NCBI GenBank assembly: GCA_021324015.1
Contig: JAJPJX010000141.1
Span: 35,485-99,484 of the forward strand
Origin: Solibacteraceae bacterium
GTDB lineage: Bacteria > Acidobacteriota > Terriglobia > Bryobacterales > Bryobacteraceae
Length of the DNA: 64,000 nt
Direction of reading: 5' to 3'
Numbering within the stretch: the stretch's first letter is position 1; each line of letters starts with the position of its first letter. Both the position numbers and the translations under genes were made by a program. The notes under the pieces are model-generated. The model saw only the letters and a list, made by a program, of their open reading frames with translations, made no database searches and was not told the origin of the DNA. Shown in pieces: positions 50,348 through 57,644 of the stretch.

Positions 50348-51508
50348 ATGCTGCGCTATCTGCCGCTGATCCTGAAAAACTGCTGGCGGAACCGCCGCCG
50401 GACCACGCTGACCATCATCAGCATCGGCGTTTCCATGTGCCTGCTGGGGGTCATGATGGCCATGTATCATGCGTTTTACCTGAGCGACCCCACGCCCGAA
50501 CAGGCGCTGCGCCTGGTGACCCGGAACCGCGTCTCGCTGACCTTTCCGCTGCCGCAGTTCTACCAGCAGCGCATCCGGCAGATCCCCGGGGTGCGGGAGG
50601 TCATGATCTCCCAATGGTACGGCGGCACGTACAAGGACAGCCGCGATCCCAAGAACTTCTTCGCCCGGTTCGCCGTGGAGCCGGATAAGATCTTCACTAT
50701 TTTCGGGGAGTTCCGTCTGCCGGAAGAGCAGAAGCGCGCCTTCCAGCGGGAGCGGACCGCCTGCCTCATCGGCCGCGACCTGGCCGACAAGTTCAATTTC
50801 CAACTGGGCGACCGCATCACGCTGGTGGGCGACATCTTCCCTGGACAGGTGGAACTGACGGTGCGCGCTATCTTCGACAGCCCGCGCGTGAGCGAAGTGC
50901 TGTATTTCAACCGGGACTACCTGGAAGAGAGCCTCCCGGAGGCGCGCCGGGGCAATGCGGGAACGTTCAACATCCTGGTGGACAGCCCGGAATCGGCGCC
51001 CCGGGTGGCCAATGCGGTGGATGAGATGTTCCACAACGCCACCGCCCAGACGCGGACGGAATCCGAGCAGGCGTTCACGCTCAGCTTCGTTTCCTTCCTG
51101 GGCAACGTGAAGCTGTTCCTGATCAGCATCTGCGCCGCGGTTCTGTTCACGATCCTGCTGGTTTCGGCCAACACCATGGCCATGAGCGTGCGCGAGCGGG
51201 TGCGGGAGGTGGGCGTACTGAAGACCCTGGGATTCACGCCGGGCGCCATCCTGGGGATGATTCTGGGCGAGGCCTGCGCCATTTCGCTGGTGGGAGGCGG
51301 GATCGGCTTTCTGCTGTCCATGATCCTTTCGGGCGGCGTGCGGCGGAGCCCGGCGGGAGCCTTTCTGCCGCCGATCCGGCCGTTTGAGCCCTCCGTAGCG
51401 GCCGCCTGCGTGATGACGGCTATCGCCATCGGGGCCGTGAGTTCGCTGGTGCCCGCCTGGGGCGCCTCGCGCACGCCGATCATCGAGGCTCTGCGGAGCA
51501 CCGATTAG
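50348..51508 (+). CDS. MacB/FtsX-type ABC transporter permease 1
   Basis: A 386-aa permease with an N-terminal transmembrane helix (about 19-42), a MacB-like periplasmic core (about 45-250, with LIGRDLADKFNFQLGDRITLVG) and three C-terminal FtsX helices (about 262-380). The MSVRERVREVGVLKTLGFTPGAILGM segment is the FtsX signature that couples to the ATPase. It starts a four-gene exporter operon (permease, permease, adaptor, ATPase) with gaps of 6-10 bp. Such systems transmit ATP hydrolysis to the periplasm rather than moving substrate through the membrane. Confidence 0.92.
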   Translation: MLRYLPLILKNCWRNRRRTTLTIISIGVSMCLLGVMMAMYHAFYLSDPTPEQALRLVTRNRVSLTFPLPQFYQQRIRQIPGVREVMISQWYGGTYKDSRDPKNFFARFAVEPDKIFTIFGEFRLPEEQKRAFQRERTACLIGRDLADKFNFQLGDRITLVGDIFPGQVELTVRAIFDSPRVSEVLYFNRDYLEESLPEARRGNAGTFNILVDSPESAPRVANAVDEMFHNATAQTRTESEQAFTLSFVSFLGNVKLFLISICAAVLFTILLVSANTMAMSVRERVREVGVLKTLGFTPGAILGMILGEACAISLVGGGIGFLLSMILSGGVRRSPAGAFLPPIRPFEPSVAAACVMTAIAIGAVSSLVPAWGASRTPIIEALRSTD

Positions 51509-51517
51509 GAGCCCAGG

Positions 51518-52678
51518 ATGGCGATCCCTATCAGTTACAACCTGCGCAACCTGGTGGTCCGGAAGACCACGACCTTGATGACGGCCCTGGGAATCGCGCT
51601 CACGGTAGCGGTGCTGCTGGCCATCCTGGCCCTGGTGGCGGGCTTGCGCACGACGCTGGCCGCTACGGGCGACCCACTCCAGGTGCTGGTGCTGCGGAAA
51701 GGCTCCGAATCGGAACTGGTGAGCAACTTCACGCGCACGGCGTTTCAGGATCTGAAATTCAAAGCCGGGATCGCGCGCGGCCGCAACGGTGAGCCACTGG
51801 CTTCGTTGGAGTTGGTCACGGTGCTGAACCTGGCCAGCGTGGACGCCCCGGAGGGCATGAACATCAACCTGCGCGGCCTGATGCCGGTGGGCATCGAGAT
51901 ACGTCCCGGCGTCCGGATTTCCAGCGGACGGTGGTTCCAGACCGGGCGCCGGGAAGTGGTGGTGGGCAAGTCCATCGCCCAGCGGTTTCCGGACGCCCGC
52001 CTGGGGAAGCGGATCGCCTTCGGCCGCGGTGAGTGGGAGGTGGTCGGCATCCTGGATGCCGGCCGCAGCGCGCAGAATAGCGAGATTTTCGCCGACCTGA
52101 ACCAGGTGGCCACCGACCTGAACCGGCCGGAGGTGCTCAGCTCGGCTCTGGTGCGCGCCACCGACGCGGTGGCGGCCCAGGCCCTCCTCAACGACATTAA
52201 CAACGACCAGCGGCTGAACATGAACGCCCTCTCCGAGAAGGAGTACTACGCGCTCCAGACGCAGTCCGCGGCGCCGATCGAATTCCTGGGAATTTTCGTA
52301 TCTGTCATCATGGCGGTCGGGAGCAGCTTTGCGGCCATGAACACCATGTATGCGGCCGTGGCGCGGCGGGCCCGGGAGATCGGCACCCTGCGGGTGTTGG
52401 GATTTTCGCGCGGCAGCATCCTGTTCAGCTTCTTCGTGGAATCGGTGCTGCTGGCGGGGCTGGGAGGCCTGGCCGGCTGCCTGCTAGTGCTGCCGCTGAA
52501 CGGCGTGACCACGGGAGTCGGGGCCAACTTCAGCGAAATCGCCTTCGATTTCCGGGTGACGCCCCAGATCATGGCCACGGGCCTGGCGTTCGCCGTGGTA
52601 CTGGGGGCCTTCGGAGGACTCTTTCCCGCCCGTTCGGCCGCCAGGAAAGAGATCCTGACCGCCCTGCGGGAAATCTAA
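51518..52678 (+). CDS. MacB/FtsX-type ABC transporter permease 2
   Basis: A 386-aa permease with the same plan as the gene before it: N-terminal helix (about 19-40), periplasmic MacB-like domain and three FtsX helices (about 255-380). [25 protein letters not shown] is its FtsX signature. Identical length but low similarity to the first permease suggests a heterodimer. It starts 9 bp after the upstream stop. Confidence 0.92.
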   Translation: MAIPISYNLRNLVVRKTTTLMTALGIALTVAVLLAILALVAGLRTTLAATGDPLQVLVLRKGSESELVSNFTRTAFQDLKFKAGIARGRNGEPLASLELVTVLNLASVDAPEGMNINLRGLMPVGIEIRPGVRISSGRWFQTGRREVVVGKSIAQRFPDARLGKRIAFGRGEWEVVGILDAGRSAQNSEIFADLNQVATDLNRPEVLSSALVRATDAVAAQALLNDINNDQRLNMNALSEKEYYALQTQSAAPIEFLGIFVSVIMAVGSSFAAMNTMYAAVARRAREIGTLRVLGFSRGSILFSFFVESVLLAGLGGLAGCLLVLPLNGVTTGVGANFSEIAFDFRVTPQIMATGLAFAVVLGAFGGLFPARSAARKEILTALREI

Positions 52679-52688
52679 GAAGTAAGGT

Positions 52689-54026
52689 ATGGATGCCGAA
52701 CTGAAAAGTCTCCGGATCGACCGCAGCAAGCGGCCCAGACCCGAGCCCTCGAAGTGGGCCACGCGCTGGATCGTAGGAGGCGTGCTGCTGTTCGTTCTGG
52801 CGGGCGCGGGCCGGTTCGCTTACGAGAAGCTGAATGCGGCCACGCCAGTGGAAGTCCAGCGGGTGCAGGCCGTGGGCGCCGCCAGCGCCGCCCCCGGAGT
52901 GGTGCTCAACGCCACGGGCTACATCGTGGCAGCGCACAAGATCGAAGTGGCGGCCAAGGTCATCGGCAAGGTGGCCTGGATCGGCGTGGATAAGGGAGAC
53001 CGGGTCAAGGAAAGCCAGGTGATGGTGCGCCTGGAGGACGACGAGTACCGCGCGCAACTGCAGCAGGCGCGCGGCCAACTGGCCAACCTGCGGGCCAACC
53101 TCGAGCGGCTGGAAAACGGCTCGCGGCCGGAGGAAATCGCGCAGGCCCTGGCGAATCTGAACGTCTCCAAGGCGGACCTGGAGAACGCCCGCGTCACGCT
53201 GGAGCGCACCCGCAAGCTGGTGGCGCAGGGGGTGCTGGCGCAGCAATCGCTGGATGACGCGCAGGCGCGCTACGACCAGGCGGCGGCGCGGGTGGTTTCG
53301 CTGCAGAAAACGTATGAGCTGGTCAAGATTGGTCCGCGGCGGGAGGATATCGACGCGGCCCGCGGGCAGGTGGAGCAGGCCAAAGGCGCGGTGGCCTTCG
53401 CCGAGACCAACCTGGCCAACACCGTGATCCGCGCGCCGGTTACCGGCACCATCCTGGAGCGGGCGGTGGAGAAGGGCGAGTTCGTCACCACCAGTTTCGT
53501 GGGCGACCGTGGGGCCAAGGGTTACGTGGTTTCCCTCGCCGACCTCAACGACCTGGAAGTGGAACTGGATATCAGCCAGAACGACTTCGCCAAGCTGCAC
53601 GGCGCGCAGAAGGGAGTGGTCACTACCGACGCCTTCCCCGACCGCAAGTACCAGGGCTTCGTCAAAGAGATCTCTCCGGAAGCCAACCGCCAGAAGGCCA
53701 CCGTGCAGATCAAGGTGAAGATCGTGAACCCGGACGACTACCTGCGTCCCGAGATGAACGCCAGCGTGGCGTTTCTCTCCGAGGAGAAGGCCCAAACGCC
53801 GTCCGGCCAGGCTGCCAGGCCGGTGGTAGTGGTGCCGCCGTCGGCGGTCCGGGACAACGCGGTGTTTGTATTGCTGGGCGGCAAAGCCGTGCGGCGGCCG
53901 GTGAAGGTAGGCTCGACCAGCAGCCAGGGGATCCGCATCGATGAGGGACTGATCGGAGGGGAGGACCTGATTCTGAATCCGCCGGCCACGCTGAAAGACG
54001 GCGACCGGGTGCGCCAAAAGGTCTGA
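52689..54026 (+). CDS. HlyD/RND-type periplasmic adaptor
   Basis: A 445-aa membrane-fusion protein. A single N-terminal helix (about 29-48) anchors it. A lipoyl half-domain (VLNATGYIVAAHKIEVAAKVIGKVAWIGVDKGDRV), an alpha-hairpin with heptad-like repeats (about 118-225), the second lipoyl half (TVIRAPVTGTILERAVEKGEFV) and beta-barrel domains follow. It would bridge the permeases to an outer-membrane channel, but no TolC-type gene is in the window. Gap 10 bp before, 6 bp after. Confidence 0.92.
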   Translation: MDAELKSLRIDRSKRPRPEPSKWATRWIVGGVLLFVLAGAGRFAYEKLNAATPVEVQRVQAVGAASAAPGVVLNATGYIVAAHKIEVAAKVIGKVAWIGVDKGDRVKESQVMVRLEDDEYRAQLQQARGQLANLRANLERLENGSRPEEIAQALANLNVSKADLENARVTLERTRKLVAQGVLAQQSLDDAQARYDQAAARVVSLQKTYELVKIGPRREDIDAARGQVEQAKGAVAFAETNLANTVIRAPVTGTILERAVEKGEFVTTSFVGDRGAKGYVVSLADLNDLEVELDISQNDFAKLHGAQKGVVTTDAFPDRKYQGFVKEISPEANRQKATVQIKVKIVNPDDYLRPEMNASVAFLSEEKAQTPSGQAARPVVVVPPSAVRDNAVFVLLGGKAVRRPVKVGSTSSQGIRIDEGLIGGEDLILNPPATLKDGDRVRQKV

Positions 54027-54032
54027 AATCGC

Positions 54033-54731
54033 ATGAGCGAAGCCATTATCGAAACCCGCAGTCTGTCCAAGGAGTTCATCCGCGACGAGTTCCACGTAGT
54101 AGCGCTCAAAGACGTGGATATCTCGGTGCGCCAAGGCGAATTCGTGGCCCTGATGGGGCCTTCGGGCTCCGGCAAGTCCACCTTGCTGCACCTGATCGCA
54201 GCGATGGACCGGCCCACCGGAGGAGAGATTCGCGTGCTGGAGCACGACCTGCACGAGATGAACGACCGGGAGATCGCGCACTGGCGCAATGCGCACATCG
54301 GGTTCATCTTCCAGCAGTTCAACCTGATTCCGGTGCTGACGGCGCTGGAAAACGTGGAATTGCCACTCAAACTCACGCACCTGAAGAAGCAGGAGCGCCT
54401 GGAGCACGCGGCCACGGCGCTCAAGCTGGTCGGATTAGGGGATCGCCTGGGGCACTATCCGCGGCAGCTTTCCGGAGGCCAGGAACAGCGGGTCGCCATC
54501 GCCCGCGCCATTGTCACCGATCCGGCGCTGATCCTGGCGGACGAGCCGACGGGGAACCTGGACGCGGCTTCGGCGCAGGAAGTGCTCACCATCCTTTCGA
54601 AGCTCAACAAGGAGCATGGCAAGACCATCGTCATGGTGACTCACGATCCGCACGCTGCGCGATTCGCCACCAAGGTCCGGCACCTGGAAAAGGGCGAGTT
54701 GCTGCCGGAGGGCGCGGTCCCGGCGGATTGA
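54033..54731 (+). CDS. ABC transporter ATP-binding protein (MacB/LolD-type)
   Basis: A 232-aa nucleotide-binding subunit: Walker [10 protein letters not shown] at 42-50, signature [15 protein letters not shown] (canonical LSGGQQQR with one change), Walker [13 protein letters not shown] and H-loop VTHD. The [30 protein letters not shown] section is typical of the LolD/MacB subfamily. It completes the four-gene exporter operon and should dimerise under the two FtsX permeases. Confidence 0.95.
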   Translation: MSEAIIETRSLSKEFIRDEFHVVALKDVDISVRQGEFVALMGPSGSGKSTLLHLIAAMDRPTGGEIRVLEHDLHEMNDREIAHWRNAHIGFIFQQFNLIPVLTALENVELPLKLTHLKKQERLEHAATALKLVGLGDRLGHYPRQLSGGQEQRVAIARAIVTDPALILADEPTGNLDAASAQEVLTILSKLNKEHGKTIVMVTHDPHAARFATKVRHLEKGELLPEGAVPAD

Positions 54732-54750
54732 GTGCTGACAGCTTCCGCCC

Positions 54751-56280
54751 TCAATGCCGGAAGTGGCGGACGCCGGTGAAAATCATGGCCAGTCCCAGGC
54801 GATCGGCGGCTTCGATCACCAGGTCATCGCGCACGGAGCCTCCCGGCTGGATGACGGCGGTAGCGCCGTGGCGGGCGGCTTCCTCCACGCCGTCGGGGAA
54901 GGGGAAAAACGCATCCGAGCCGACCACGGTGCCGGCGAGGGGCAGCACGGCTTTCATGGCGGCGAGTTTTACGGAATCCACGCGGCTCATTTGCCCCGCG
55001 CCGACCCCCACCGCCTGTCCGGCACGGGCGAAGACGATGGCATTCGACTTGACGTGCTTGGCGATCTTCCAGGCGAACTCCAGGGCCTCCCATTCTTCCC
55101 CGCTGGGTGCACGCCGGGTCTTCACCTGCGTGGCCGAGCGGTCCAGGACATGCGTGTCGGCGGTCTGCGCCAGGAAGCCGCCGGAGATAGACTTGATGAC
55201 CAGCGGCTCGATCCCCGCGGCCACGCGCATCAGCCGCAGATTCTTTTTGGCCTTGAGCACTTCGAGCGCCGCGGGTTCGTAGTCCGGCGCGGCGATGGCC
55301 TCCACGAAGAGCTTCGCCACTTCGCGCGCGGTCTCCTCGTCCACCACGCGGTTGAATCCGATCACGCCGCCGAAGGCCGAAACCGGGTCGCATTCGAGGG
55401 CCTTGCGGTAGCTCTCCGCCAGGCTGGACTGCTCGGCGCAGCCGCAGGGGTTAGTGTGCTTGATGATGGCGGCCGCCGGCCGGGCGAATTCGTTCACTAG
55501 TTGCCAGCAAGCGTCCAGGTCCACCAGGTTGTTGTAGGAGAGCTCCTTGCCGTGCAGTTGTTCGGCGCCGGCCACGCCCTTGCCCGCCTGGCCGTAGAGC
55601 GCCGCCGACTGGTGCGGATTCTCGCCGTAGCGCAGGTCCATGAGCTTCGTGGCGCGCACATCCAGCACTACCGGGAGAGGACCGGGATGGTCAAGCTGCG
55701 CCAGGTGCGCGCTGATGACGCGGTCGTAGTCCGCGGTGGCGCGAAAGGCCTTGCGCGCCAGGTTCCACAGGGTGCCGGCGGAAAGCGCGCCGCCCGACTG
55801 GCGCATCTCCGCAAGGATAGCGGGATAGTCCGCCGGCGACACCACCACCGCGACGTCCTGATAATTCTTGGCCGCCGACCGGATCATGGTGGGCCCGCCG
55901 ATATCGATGTTTTCGATCAACTCCGCCAGGGTGGCGCCGGCCTTGGCCGCCACGGCTTCGAAGGCGTAGAGGTTCACCACGACCATGTCGATGGGCTGGA
56001 GGTCGTGCTCGGCCAGGGCCTGCATATGTTCCGGCTTGGAGCGCATGGCCAGGATGCCTCCGGTGACTTTCGGATGCATGGTCTTCACCCGGCCGTCGAG
56101 CATCTCGGGGAAGCCGGTGACCTCGGAGACATCCCGCACGGCAATGCCGGCGTCGCGCAGGATGCGCGCGGTGCCGCCGGTGGAAATCAGTTGCACGCCA
56201 AGACTGCTGAGCTCGCGGGCGAAATCGGTAATGCCGGTTTTGTCGGTAACGCTGAGTAACGCCGTCCGGATTGGGGCCAT
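54751..56280 (-). CDS. purH: Bifunctional AICAR formyltransferase / IMP cyclohydrolase
   Basis: A 509-aa enzyme for the last two steps of purine synthesis. The N-terminal MGS-like IMP cyclohydrolase domain (1-190) contains DVSEVTGFPEMLDGRVKTMHPK. The AICAR transformylase domain follows with IKHTNPCGCA, the usual KHxNPCG catalytic block, and DAFFPFPDGVEEAARHG near the end. ATG 56280 is chosen by family start (APIRTALLSVTDKTGI) and because a -10 element ends 7 nt upstream; the long frame beyond it is out-of-frame sequence. Confidence 0.96.
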   Translation of the reverse strand: MAPIRTALLSVTDKTGITDFARELSSLGVQLISTGGTARILRDAGIAVRDVSEVTGFPEMLDGRVKTMHPKVTGGILAMRSKPEHMQALAEHDLQPIDMVVVNLYAFEAVAAKAGATLAELIENIDIGGPTMIRSAAKNYQDVAVVVSPADYPAILAEMRQSGGALSAGTLWNLARKAFRATADYDRVISAHLAQLDHPGPLPVVLDVRATKLMDLRYGENPHQSAALYGQAGKGVAGAEQLHGKELSYNNLVDLDACWQLVNEFARPAAAIIKHTNPCGCAEQSSLAESYRKALECDPVSAFGGVIGFNRVVDEETAREVAKLFVEAIAAPDYEPAALEVLKAKKNLRLMRVAAGIEPLVIKSISGGFLAQTADTHVLDRSATQVKTRRAPSGEEWEALEFAWKIAKHVKSNAIVFARAGQAVGVGAGQMSRVDSVKLAAMKAVLPLAGTVVGSDAFFPFPDGVEEAARHGATAVIQPGGSVRDDLVIEAADRLGLAMIFTGVRHFRH

Positions 56281-56287
56281 CAATCGA

Positions 56288-56293
56288 AAGGTA
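56288..56293 (-). promoter_or_regulatory. -10 element, leaderless purH
   Basis: TACCTT on the reverse strand, preceded by TGC (extended -10), ends 7 nt before the purH ATG at 56280. There is no Shine-Dalgarno sequence. Confidence 0.4.
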
Positions 56294-56303
56294 GCACAGG
56301 ACC

Positions 56304-56666
56304 CTAAGCCGGTTGAACTTCTTCGAGCAGGGAGCGGACATCCACCGGGCGGCTGGCCTCGACGGCTACGCGAAACCGTTCGCGGGGCTCGCCCAACCGT
56401 CGGAACTGGTAGGCGCGGGCGCCGTACAGCCCGTCGAAGAACTTCTCGAACTCGGGGCGGAGGACTTCCCAGGTGGCTTCGGTATTGGGCGCCAGCAGGC
56501 GGTCGTTCAGGATCACCTCGCACCGCCCGGCGTCGAACTTCAGCTTGCCGCGAAACTCGGGCTCTTCCTCCAGCCGGCGGCAGGCCACCAGCGCGGAGTA
56601 AAAGAGCCGAGGTCGAGAACGTTCTCACGGATAACAATACTAGGCTCGGCGACCGAAAATGGTACT
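56304..56666 (-). pseudogene. Hypothetical gene with a frameshift at a T run
   Basis: Two frames together look like one gene. The 5' part (about 56666-56604) encodes VPFSVAEPSIVIRENVLDLG. After TCTTTTAC (about 56597-56604) the frame that continues sensibly is one base off: LFYSALVACRRLEEEPEF, then a 94-codon frame from GTG 56588 to the stop at 56304, containing RCEVILNDRLLAPNTEATWE. No good start codon precedes the second part in its own frame. A single missing base in the T run would restore about 120 residues. I do not recognise the family. It may be a sequencing indel rather than a true pseudogene. Confidence 0.55.
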
Positions 56667-56679
56667 GTCAGAGCAGCCC

Positions 56680-56708
56680 TTGATTGATCCTGGCTGCCGT
56701 GGTATTCT
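56680..56708 (+). promoter_or_regulatory. Promoter of the Cys-rich protein / TonB receptor / SOD locus
   Basis: -35 TTGATT (56680-56685), exactly 17 bp, then -10 TATTCT (56703-56708), 15 nt before the ATG at 56724. This is the best-formed sigma70-type promoter seen in the window and probably drives the whole 56.7-61.6 kb run. Confidence 0.5.
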
Positions 56709-56723
56709 CGACAACAATTCAGG

Positions 56724-57125
56724 ATGCGGATGCCAGGCTACAAATATCGCTGGGCGAGGGGCTCGGTTTCCGTCTGCCTGATGCTATCGCTTGCCTTCCT
56801 CGCGTTGACGCCGCTCCTGGCGCTGTCCACAGGCTCCTCGCCCGCAGCCGGATGTTGCCGGGCCAAACACAATTGTTGTTGCCGTAAGGAGCATCATGAC
56901 GGGGCGCAGGGCGGCCCCACGCTGACCGGCACAAGATGCCTGAACGGCTGCGGCGTGGTGATGTTCAGCGGAATCCAGGCGAGCTGGCTGGTTCGGCATT
57001 CTGATGCCGGGGCAAACACGATCGAAGCGGCTCGCGTCACGCGCATCCCGGAAACACTTCGCCTTTCGTACTCGTTTCCCCATTCGCTCTGGCAACGGCC
57101 TCCTCCCGCCTTCCTGCTCGCATAG
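56724..57125 (+). CDS. Cys-rich membrane-anchored microprotein, copy A of a tandem pair
   Basis: A 133-aa protein with a hydrophobic helix at about 16-36 (VCLMLSLAFLALTPLLAL), so it is exported or membrane-anchored. The exported part has a fixed cysteine pattern: CC (44-45), x5, CC (51-52), x19, C72, x3, C76, plus C53 and several His, giving a good soft-metal site. RPPP lies near the C-terminus. The next gene has the same pattern and spacing, so the two are paralogues. They precede a TonB receptor, an exported SOD and a CusF-like lipoprotein. I do not recognise the family; copper or another thiophilic metal is inferred. Confidence 0.7.
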   Translation: MRMPGYKYRWARGSVSVCLMLSLAFLALTPLLALSTGSSPAAGCCRAKHNCCCRKEHHDGAQGGPTLTGTRCLNGCGVVMFSGIQASWLVRHSDAGANTIEAARVTRIPETLRLSYSFPHSLWQRPPPAFLLA

Positions 57126-57167
57126 GAAGGTTCTGTTGTTGGCTAGCGCATCTTTTGCGCAGGAGGC

Positions 57168-57602
57168 TTGAGAGGAGCAGTGAGCGGCATTCGCACCAGT
57201 TCGGCCTGGATGGGTCGTGCCCCGGCCATGGTGCGCCCGGCCACGGTGCTAGCCCTGATCCTGGGGCTGCTGGCGGCATTGCTCTACGGGCTCATTCCCC
57301 TCCTCGATCCTTCAGGAGCTGCGTGCCCGACCCGTTGCTGCCAGAAGGCGGCACGGTGCTGCCACCGGCCCGGGCAGGTTGATAGCCAGCCGGGGCCACG
57401 ATGGACGGCAGCCGCTTCCTGTCCCTCAGGCTGTGCCCAACCGGCGCGGCTGCCGGGACCGTTGAGCGCGGCACTGGTCCGGAATTGGGTCCACTTTGGC
57501 GCGGCGCCCGACACAACGGCTTTCCAAGGCAGTTCTATTCCGCTCCGCACCGCGACTGGAGCGGAATTCGCGCTTTACTCCCGTCCTCCCCCTTCCTGCT
57601 GA
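57168..57602 (+). CDS. Cys-rich membrane-anchored microprotein, copy B of a tandem pair
   Basis: A 144-aa paralogue of the gene before it. A hydrophobic helix lies at about 25-46 (TVLALILGLLAALLYGLIPLL). Cysteines follow as CC (57-58), x5, CC (64-65), x19, C85, x3, C89, identical in spacing to copy A, and RPPP is again near the C-terminus, 49 residues after the last Cys of the motif (48 in copy A). An extra C53 is present. Outside these features the two have diverged strongly. It begins 42 bp after copy A and ends 42 bp before the TonB receptor GTG. Confidence 0.68.
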   Translation: MRGAVSGIRTSSAWMGRAPAMVRPATVLALILGLLAALLYGLIPLLDPSGAACPTRCCQKAARCCHRPGQVDSQPGPRWTAAASCPSGCAQPARLPGPLSAALVRNWVHFGAAPDTTAFQGSSIPLRTATGAEFALYSRPPPSC

Positions 57603-57644
57603 GCGGCACGCAATCGTTTTGCCTGCGCCACAAGGGAGGAGGAA

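Noticed and set aside
52569..54407. 612-codon open frame on the minus strand
   Set aside because: Antisense to the periplasmic adaptor and ABC ATPase genes, which are clearly real.
56615..56626. Perfect palindrome GAGAACGTTCTC as an operator
   Set aside because: It falls within the upstream coding part of the frameshifted gene (codons for RENVLD), so it may be a coding coincidence; it is also over 50 bp from the nearest promoter.
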